Position numbers and translations under genes: made by a program. Shown here in pieces: positions 7,759-12,171 of a DNA stretch of 13,921 bases (its first letter is position 1; every line of letters starts with the position of its first letter). The DNA lies in assembly GCA_002730485.1 (NCBI GenBank), contig PCAH01000159.1:1-13921 (forward strand), written 5' to 3'. The notes under the pieces are model-generated. The model searched no databases. It saw only the letters and a list, made by a program, of their open reading frames with translations, and was not told the origin of the DNA. The stretch is from Dehalococcoidia bacterium. Its GTDB lineage: Bacteria; Chloroflexota; Dehalococcoidia; UBA3495.

Positions 7759-8338
7759 GCGCAAACTCGCCCATGGCTTTGGTCATCGTCTCGTATATCT
7801 CAGCGGCTTGTTCGTCTGGGGGGATGAACATCTTAAGGAAAGCGGCCTTGCCCTCGCCGAAGACGAAGGTTGGCACACCAAAGGCACCGTGTTCTTCGAC
7901 GGCGATCGTGTGGGACTCTCCGATGTCCTTGAGAAGTTCTGGGTCGGCGGAATCCTCGCGGAAACGGGCCATATCCAGACCGGCAGTGATCGCTGCCTCT
8001 TCCATGACGGCGGGATCCAACAGGTCCTTCTTGTCTTCGTGTCGTGCTCGCAGCAGTGCCATGAAGAATGACTGGAAAGCCTCTTCTCCCTGACGCTTGG
8101 CGGCCAGACCGGACATGTGGGCCAGGAATGTCTTGTCGCTTCCGTCAATCATCTCTGGCTGTTCCCAGAGTTTGACGTCCGACTCCTTGTCGCTGTTGAC
8201 CTGGGCTAGAGAGAACGGCTGCCAATCGACCTTGATCGTCTCTCCGGTAGACTCTTCCACTTTCGACAGCCACACGGCTGCGTTGTAGACAAAGGGTCAA
8301 CGGAAGTCGTAAAAGGTGGTGAATTGGGCATCGGCCAT
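7706..8338 (-). CDS. DsbA-like thioredoxin-fold oxidoreductase with in-frame TGA: probable selenoprotein
   Basis: The ATG at 8338 follows an excellent Shine-Dalgarno site (GGGAGG, 7-base gap). Thirteen codons read MADAQFTTFYDFR, then a TGA occupies 8299-8297. The same frame then continues PFVYNAAVWLSK through a full-length DsbA-family protein of 210 codons. The N-terminal beta strand FTTFYDF followed by x-P-F-x-Y is the classic position of the catalytic Cys-Pro of this fold. The cis-proline element GVPTFVFG follows at about 154-161, with P156. The protein contains no cysteine anywhere, so residue 14 is the only possible redox residue. The gene is first in an operon with rnc. Other genes here (rnc, cca, the DUF2298 gene) end in TGA, so the code is standard. 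The natural reading is selenocysteine at residue 14, supported by a SECIS-like hairpin. A Cys-to-stop point mutation or sequencing error is the alternative. An automated annotation would probably start too late, at the GTG at 8275, and lose the active site. The substrate is unknown; presumed thiol-disulfide or peroxide-type redox chemistry. Confidence 0.8.
8256..8289 (-). promoter_or_regulatory. Candidate bacterial SECIS hairpin downstream of the TGA
   Basis: In the mRNA sense, the upper stem CAGCC/GGCUG (8280-8276 with 8271-8267) is perfect and can gain a G-U pair below. Its 4-base apical loop is GUGU (8275-8272). A lower stem UCUAC/GUGGA (8289-8285 with 8260-8256), containing one G-U pair, can form below an internal loop. 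The apical loop starts 21 bases after the TGA and begins with G. This fits the bacterial SECIS rule of a short loop with a conserved G in its first two positions about 16-37 bases from the UGA. It was identified by hand pairing, not by energy calculation. Confidence 0.5.
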
Positions 8339-8345
8339 GCTGGTA

Positions 8346-8351
8346 CCTCCC
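8346..8351 (-). promoter_or_regulatory. Ribosome binding site fixing the start of the TGA-containing DsbA-like gene
   Basis: GGGAGG on the minus strand, 7 bases before the ATG at 8338. It is one of the best Shine-Dalgarno sites in the window. It supports initiation upstream of the in-frame TGA rather than at the GTG at 8275, which lies inside the candidate SECIS hairpin loop. Confidence 0.8.
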
Positions 8352-8449
8352 AAAATTCGCCGGTTTGCCCGTTCTTTAACCCCTTTGATTATGTGACCAA
8401 GTAGGCTAATCGCACGACTAGCGTGTGCGTGAACTGGGCTGGTGCTTGG

Positions 8450-8478
8450 ATTGTATCGACACACCTACAACTTGTCAA
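8450..8478 (-). promoter_or_regulatory. Sigma-70-type promoter for the dsbA-like/rnc/ftsY block
   Basis: On the minus strand, TTGACA (8478-8473) is separated by exactly 17 bases from TACAAT (8455-8450). This is a perfect -35 box and a five-of-six -10 box at ideal spacing. Transcription would start near 8443, giving an untranslated leader of roughly 105 bases before the ATG at 8338. No other promoter of similar quality was seen for this block, so it may drive several of the genes down to ftsY or beyond. Confidence 0.75.
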
Positions 8479-8565
8479 AGCGCAGGACGCAGATTTTAAG
8501 TCACTAATTCGATGTCAGTGAAAAACCAAAAGCAGGCGATAATAAGCCGTAAATCATGCCTGACA

Positions 8566-8574
8566 TGCTATAAT
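8566..8574 (+). promoter_or_regulatory. Extended -10 promoter for the cca-like gene
   Basis: TGCTATAAT gives a perfect -10 hexamer (8569-8574) with the extended -10 TG two positions upstream. No good -35 hexamer is present at 15-18 bases spacing, which is tolerated by extended -10 promoters. Predicted transcription begins near 8581, about 30 bases before the AAGGAGG at 8611. It is divergent from the minus-strand promoter at 8450-8478, with the two -10 boxes about 115 bases apart. Confidence 0.6.
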
Positions 8575-8610
8575 CCCGACTCTACTTCTCACGTCCATCG
8601 AACACACCGA

Positions 8611-8617
8611 AAGGAGG
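8611..8617 (+). promoter_or_regulatory. Strong Shine-Dalgarno site (AAGGAGG) before the cca-like gene
   Basis: A perfect anti-16S complement. The codon at the ideal distance (7 bases) in the cca frame is ACG at 8625, not ATG, GTG or TTG. The nearest conventional in-frame start is TTG 8655, 37 bases away and without its own site. A TTG at 8620 is too close and out of frame. The site therefore argues for non-canonical initiation at ACG. Confidence 0.7.
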
Positions 8618-8654
8618 CCTTGCCACGCCTGAATCCAGCACGATCTCCCTTTCC

Positions 8655-9875
8655 TTGGATCGCATTGCCGGCGGAGTTGGTGGCGGCCTACTGGCGGTCT
8701 TCAATCTCCTGCGCCGTCTTGCCTCTGAAGAAGACGTGCCCGTTTTTCTAGTGGGTGGTCCGGTGCGGGATGCTGTATTGGATGTGCCGTCCCACGATCT
8801 GGACTTCGTTCTGGTGGGCGATGCGCCCGTACTCGCCGCCGACGTAGCTGACAGGCTTGGCGGGCGGGCCATTGTCCATTCCCGTTTTGGCACTGCCACC
8901 GTAGTGGTTGAAGGCGACAATGTGGACATAGTGACCGCCCGCAAAGAGTCCTACCCTTTCCCCGGCTCCCTTCCCAAGACCTCGTCCAGCGACCTTGCTG
9001 ATGATCTGGCGCGCCGCGATTTTTCCATCAATGCCATGGCCCTGCCTTTGTCTGGAGAGACCCCCAATGTGATAGACCCCCACGGCGGGCTTCAAGACCT
9101 GGCCAACGGTTCAGTCAGTACCTTGCATCCAGGCAGTTTCACCGACGACCCAACCCGAATGCTGCGCGCCGTGCGCTACGAACAGAGACTGGGTTTCAAA
9201 ATTGCTGAGAGCACGCTATCGGACCTGCAAAGAAGCATCACTAAGGGCCACATTGCAGCGGTTAGCGGCGACCGTTGGCGCCAAGAATTTCAGAAGATTT
9301 TCGCTGAAGACAATGCTCCGCAGATGCTCTCGAGGGCGATGGAGCTTGGGATACTCCAAGGTATTCATCCCGCGTTGACTCATGACCGTTCAGTTACTTC
9401 ATTGATCGATCAGTCTGACATGCATTCGAGTCATTACCTTGCCGCCTTGGCATCTGGCATGAGCGCTGTCGATGGCGAACTGGTCTGCGAGCGGTTGAAT
9501 CTGCCCAGTGATTGGGCGCGAGTTGTACGTGATACCATTGCTTTGCAAGGATTGATGACTTCGATTTCAGCGCCTACGGCCAAGATCTCTGAGATTTGCC
9601 GGAGCCTGGACGGCCTGGATGCTGAAGCGATCGAAGCATCAGCCCGTCTTGCCTCGGAACCTCTGGCCTCAGAGAGATTACACCGCTATCTTGATGAATG
9701 GCGAAACGTAGGCGGCTTGCTGTCAGGCGATGATCTTCTGGCGATGGGTGTACCATCGGGTGCTAGGATCGGTGAGATACTGCGGGAAGTTCACTCGGCG
9801 ATTCTTGATGGCCTGGTATCCAACGAAGCAGAAGAACGGGCCTTAGTTGATGAGATTACCTCGCGGGGGAATTGA
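8655..9875 (+). CDS. cca: CCA tRNA nucleotidyltransferase / poly(A) polymerase family protein
   Basis: A class II nucleotidyltransferase that most likely adds or repairs the 3' CCA of tRNA; a poly(A) polymerase role cannot be excluded by sequence alone. Counting from TTG 8655, the catalytic head has FLVGGPVRD (31-39), the metal-binding DLDFVLVGD (D48 and D50), and RRDFSINAMALPL (about 119-131). It also has the DPHGGLQDL element and the DPTRMLRAVRYEQRLGF motif involved in nucleotide selection. GDRWRQEFQKIF begins the neck and RNA-binding helices, and the C-terminal half is a weakly conserved helical body. The 406-residue length suits the family. Start choice is a problem: no ATG, GTG or TTG lies in frame between the upstream TAA (8571-8573) and TTG 8655. 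A strong Shine-Dalgarno site points instead to an ACG at 8625, which would add ten residues. I list the conservative TTG. The gene leads a plus-strand run with the small zinc protein 24 bases downstream. Confidence 0.92.
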   Translation: MDRIAGGVGGGLLAVFNLLRRLASEEDVPVFLVGGPVRDAVLDVPSHDLDFVLVGDAPVLAADVADRLGGRAIVHSRFGTATVVVEGDNVDIVTARKESYPFPGSLPKTSSSDLADDLARRDFSINAMALPLSGETPNVIDPHGGLQDLANGSVSTLHPGSFTDDPTRMLRAVRYEQRLGFKIAESTLSDLQRSITKGHIAAVSGDRWRQEFQKIFAEDNAPQMLSRAMELGILQGIHPALTHDRSVTSLIDQSDMHSSHYLAALASGMSAVDGELVCERLNLPSDWARVVRDTIALQGLMTSISAPTAKISEICRSLDGLDAEAIEASARLASEPLASERLHRYLDEWRNVGGLLSGDDLLAMGVPSGARIGEILREVHSAILDGLVSNEAEERALVDEITSRGN

Positions 9876-9884
9876 TCCCCGCGA
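9861..9884 (+). other. Perfect 8-bp GC-rich hairpin spanning the cca stop codon
   Basis: TCGCGGGG (9861-9868) pairs perfectly with CCCCGCGA (9877-9884) across an 8-base loop that contains the TGA stop of the cca-like gene. No T-run follows, so it is not a canonical intrinsic terminator. It could slow the ribosome, protect mRNA, or modulate the next gene, whose start lies 16 bases downstream. Confidence 0.6.
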
Positions 9885-9899
9885 AATGGCGGAATGACG

Positions 9900-10145
9900 A
9901 TGGCAGAACAAACTGGCGTTCCGGACAACCTGGAAACACCCGAAAGTGAACTGGAGTCCTGTGTCATCTGTGGCGACGCCCTGGACGGCATCCAGGAGAC
10001 ATCCTGCCAGATGTGCGGCGGAAAGTTCCACCAACCCTGGAGTCAGGACAGCAGCGTGCCCCAGTGCGGTCGCATCGGTAGCCACGAGGACGCGTTGGCC
10101 ATCGTATTCCTCTGCGACGATTGCTATTACGGACGCCACCCCTAA
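9900..10145 (+). CDS. Small Cys/His-rich zinc-finger protein, function unknown
   Basis: An 81-residue protein with an acidic N-terminus, then paired metal-binding knuckles. Counting from ATG 9900 these are C21-x2-C24, C36-x2-C39 followed by GGKFH (H44), C56, H62 and C72-x2-C75. Up to nine ligands could bind two zinc ions, and the layout resembles a compact RING/treble-clef cross-brace more than a simple zinc ribbon. I do not recognise a named family. The start at 9900 places GGCGGA 6 bases upstream; ATG 9894 would add two residues but sits directly against that site. It lies between the cca-like gene (24 bases) and the dehydrogenase gene (84 bases) on the same strand. A role in RNA or protein binding is only a guess. 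Coding is supported by the regular cysteine spacing. Confidence 0.72.
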   Translation: MAEQTGVPDNLETPESELESCVICGDALDGIQETSCQMCGGKFHQPWSQDSSVPQCGRIGSHEDALAIVFLCDDCYYGRHP

Positions 10146-10229
10146 ACCACCTTTATTTTCCAACAGCAAAATCAAAATGAAGGCTGACGGCTGAAAGCCG
10201 CTGGCTCGAACCCCAAGGAGAACACGGCT

Positions 10230-11267
10230 ATGAAAGCGGTCTACATCGAAGCCCACGGCGGAACTGAAGTCCTCAACTACGGTGATCAGCCGGATCCGGT
10301 GGTCAATGCCGGTGACGTCAAAGTAAGGGTGAAAGCTACCGCGCTAAACCGCCTTGATCTTTATACCAGGGACGGCGGCCGTGGTCTGGAGCGGGAGTTC
10401 CCGCCTGCGCTCATCCTGGGTGGAGACTGCGCCGGTGAGGTTGTGGAGCTTGGCGATGGTGTTGCCACCCTCAAAGTAGGCGACCGTGTCGTTGTGAACC
10501 CGAGACTCAGCTGCATGCAATGTGCACCCTGTCTGGCCGGTCAGGATGACCAATGCCGACGCTCTCGGTTCCTGGGGAGCGCCATCAACGGCAGCTATGC
10601 AGAATTCGTGTCCGTGCCGGCGGCAAATGCCCACGTAATAGCCGACAGTGTTTCCTATGAACAGGCCGCAGCTTCACCCACCACCTATCTGCCGGTGTGG
10701 AACATGCTGGTGCGTCGGTTGCAACTAAAATCCTGGCAGACCGTGCTGGTGCTTTCTGCTTCGGCAGGCGTCGGAACAGCCGCCATCCAAGTTGCCAAAG
10801 ATGTGATCGGTGCCAGTGTTATCGCCACCACCAGCAGCGCAGAAAAAGCCGCCAAGGCCACTGAGTTGGGCGCAGATGTTGTCATCAACTACACCGATGA
10901 AGACATCAGAGAGCGTGTTCGCGAGATCACCGGCGGCGCGGGAGTCGACTGTGTCGTTGACCACGTTGGAGCCGATTTCTTTGCACCGGCATTTGCTTCC
11001 CTGCGGACGGGTGGCCGCTACGGCATCTGCGGCGCGACCACAGGTCTACGCACGGAGTTGCACCTGGGGCTGCTGTTCAGCCAACAGAAAGAGATCTACG
11101 GCGCTTTCATGGGCACCAAAGAAGACATGCGTGAGATCGTGGAACTGCTGAATAAGGGCGTGGTTAAGCCGGTGGTTGACCGCACCTTCCCGTTGGCCGA
11201 AGCCGCCGCCGCCCATACTTACATGGACGAGACCAGTTTCTTTGGAAAGCTGATCCTGACCCAGTAG
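10230..11267 (+). CDS. Zinc-type MDR alcohol dehydrogenase / quinone oxidoreductase-like protein
   Basis: A 345-residue medium-chain dehydrogenase/reductase. An N-terminal GroES-like domain contains NRLDLYTRDG (40-49) and LGGDCAGEV (63-71). The structural zinc lobe has C95, C98, C101 and C109 in the classic C-x2-C-x2-C-x7-C spacing. The NAD(P)-binding Rossmann domain begins at TVLVLSASAGVGTAA (171-185) and includes ATELGADVVINY. The closing segment KPVVDRTFPLAEAAAAH is typical. The positions that carry catalytic zinc in true alcohol dehydrogenases are changed: the GHE motif reads GGD, and Asp43 sits in the NRLDLY segment. The active site may therefore be zinc-free, so the enzyme is more probably a reductase of the quinone oxidoreductase type. 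The ATG follows AAGGAG by 9 bases. A small 5-bp hairpin precedes it at 10188-10200. Its substrate cannot be told from sequence or neighbours. Confidence 0.9.
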   Translation: MKAVYIEAHGGTEVLNYGDQPDPVVNAGDVKVRVKATALNRLDLYTRDGGRGLEREFPPALILGGDCAGEVVELGDGVATLKVGDRVVVNPRLSCMQCAPCLAGQDDQCRRSRFLGSAINGSYAEFVSVPAANAHVIADSVSYEQAAASPTTYLPVWNMLVRRLQLKSWQTVLVLSASAGVGTAAIQVAKDVIGASVIATTSSAEKAAKATELGADVVINYTDEDIRERVREITGGAGVDCVVDHVGADFFAPAFASLRTGGRYGICGATTGLRTELHLGLLFSQQKEIYGAFMGTKEDMREIVELLNKGVVKPVVDRTFPLAEAAAAHTYMDETSFFGKLILTQ

Positions 11268-11277
11268 AAACCGCGGG

Positions 11278-12129
11278 CTAGTCGGTCTTCTTGCGCAGTC
11301 TCTGACCGTGGAAGAGGTATTGCTGGGCGTAGCCGCCGTAACGGCCAAAATGGCCCTGCGCCCATTCCAGCATCACCTTGTCCGGCGGGGTCTTCTGGTC
11401 CGGAAAATACCACTCTGCCAATGCCCGCCGAATCCAGACGTCGATCGGAAACGCTTCCAGTTTCTCCAGCGAGAAGATGGCTATGCAGTCGGCTATCTTC
11501 GGGCCGATGCCCTTCATCTCCATGAGCGCTTCCTTGGCTTCTGCGTAGGGCATCTGCACTAAAGCTGGCAAGTCCAACGTGCCATCCAACACGGCTTTGG
11601 ACGCCTCCCACACATAGGGCGCGCGGAACCCCAAGCCCAACCGACGCAATTCCCTTTCCCCTGCCTCAGCCAGGTCTGCGGGATCGGGGAAGGTGTGCCG
11701 AGTCTTGCCGTTTAGCGTCACCGGTCTGCCAAACTCCTCTGACATGCGCTCCATCAACTGATGGATGCGGGCGATGTTGTTGTTGGCCGAACATATGAAA
11801 GCCACCAGACATTCCCAGGGCTCGGTGCGGAGTATTCGGAGCCCGGGGTACTTGTCCACCATGGCGGCGACGCGGTCATCCCCGTTGATGTCCAGGTAAA
11901 TCTCATTGAGGTCATCGTCCAACCGGAAGTAGTCCCGTAGCATGGCGGCGGCGGTTGCCTCAGGTGACGGCCCAGATTGGAATTCGACTACCTGACCCTT
12001 CTGGCGTATCTGGATGAACTCGCCTCGGACCACGCCGGAATACCAGTCGTCAGACTTCTTCCAACGGTGGGCCTGGCCGCTTTCCAAGCTGGACCCAAGA
12101 TCAAATGGCTGGTCGATCGTTAGTTCCAC
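11278..12129 (-). CDS. ogg: 8-oxoguanine DNA glycosylase/AP lyase (OGG1 type, HhH-GPD)
   Basis: A 283-residue base-excision repair enzyme that removes oxidised guanine and nicks the abasic site. The N-terminal OGG_N-like domain includes SLESGQAHRW (14-23). The conserved ICSANNNIARI (112-122) corresponds to the NNN loop of human OGG1 that contacts the base opposite the lesion. The helix-hairpin-helix MKGIGPKIADCIAIFSL (205-221) carries the catalytic lysine K211, and the catalytic aspartate is D230 in FPIDVWI. Having both Lys and Asp separates it from monofunctional AlkA-like glycosylases. The GTG start at 12129 has AGGAG 6 bases upstream. It lies 42 bases after the DinG-like helicase gene on the same strand, making a likely repair operon. 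It converges with the dehydrogenase gene, whose stop is 10 bases from its own. Confidence 0.93.
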   Translation of the reverse strand: MELTIDQPFDLGSSLESGQAHRWKKSDDWYSGVVRGEFIQIRQKGQVVEFQSGPSPEATAAAMLRDYFRLDDDLNEIYLDINGDDRVAAMVDKYPGLRILRTEPWECLVAFICSANNNIARIHQLMERMSEEFGRPVTLNGKTRHTFPDPADLAEAGERELRRLGLGFRAPYVWEASKAVLDGTLDLPALVQMPYAEAKEALMEMKGIGPKIADCIAIFSLEKLEAFPIDVWIRRALAEWYFPDQKTPPDKVMLEWAQGHFGRYGGYAQQYLFHGQRLRKKTD

Positions 12130-12171
12130 ACTTCACTCCTACTCAAACACAAGACGAAATCGAGAAGTCGC

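Noticed and set aside
7640..8071. 143-codon plus-strand open frame antisense to the DsbA-like gene and rnc
   Set aside because: Both opposite-strand genes carry clear family motifs, and this frame shows none.
8297..8299. TGA as a reassigned sense codon (genetic code change)
   Set aside because: The rnc, cca and DUF2298 genes in this window end naturally at TGA at the expected family lengths, so TGA is a stop here. Only the DsbA-like site is exceptional.
8380..8560. Possible tRNA or small RNA gene in the divergent region
   Set aside because: No cloverleaf, T-loop sequence or strong long stem could be built. The region is explained by two promoters and leaders.
10188..10200. Small hairpin CGGCT-GAA-AGCCG before the dehydrogenase gene
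   Set aside because: Only 5 bp, no T-run and no conserved regulatory pattern that I can recognise. It is mentioned only as context.
11268..11277. Shared bidirectional terminator between the convergent dehydrogenase and glycosylase genes
   Set aside because: Only 10 bases separate the stops, and no inverted repeat with T-runs was seen there.
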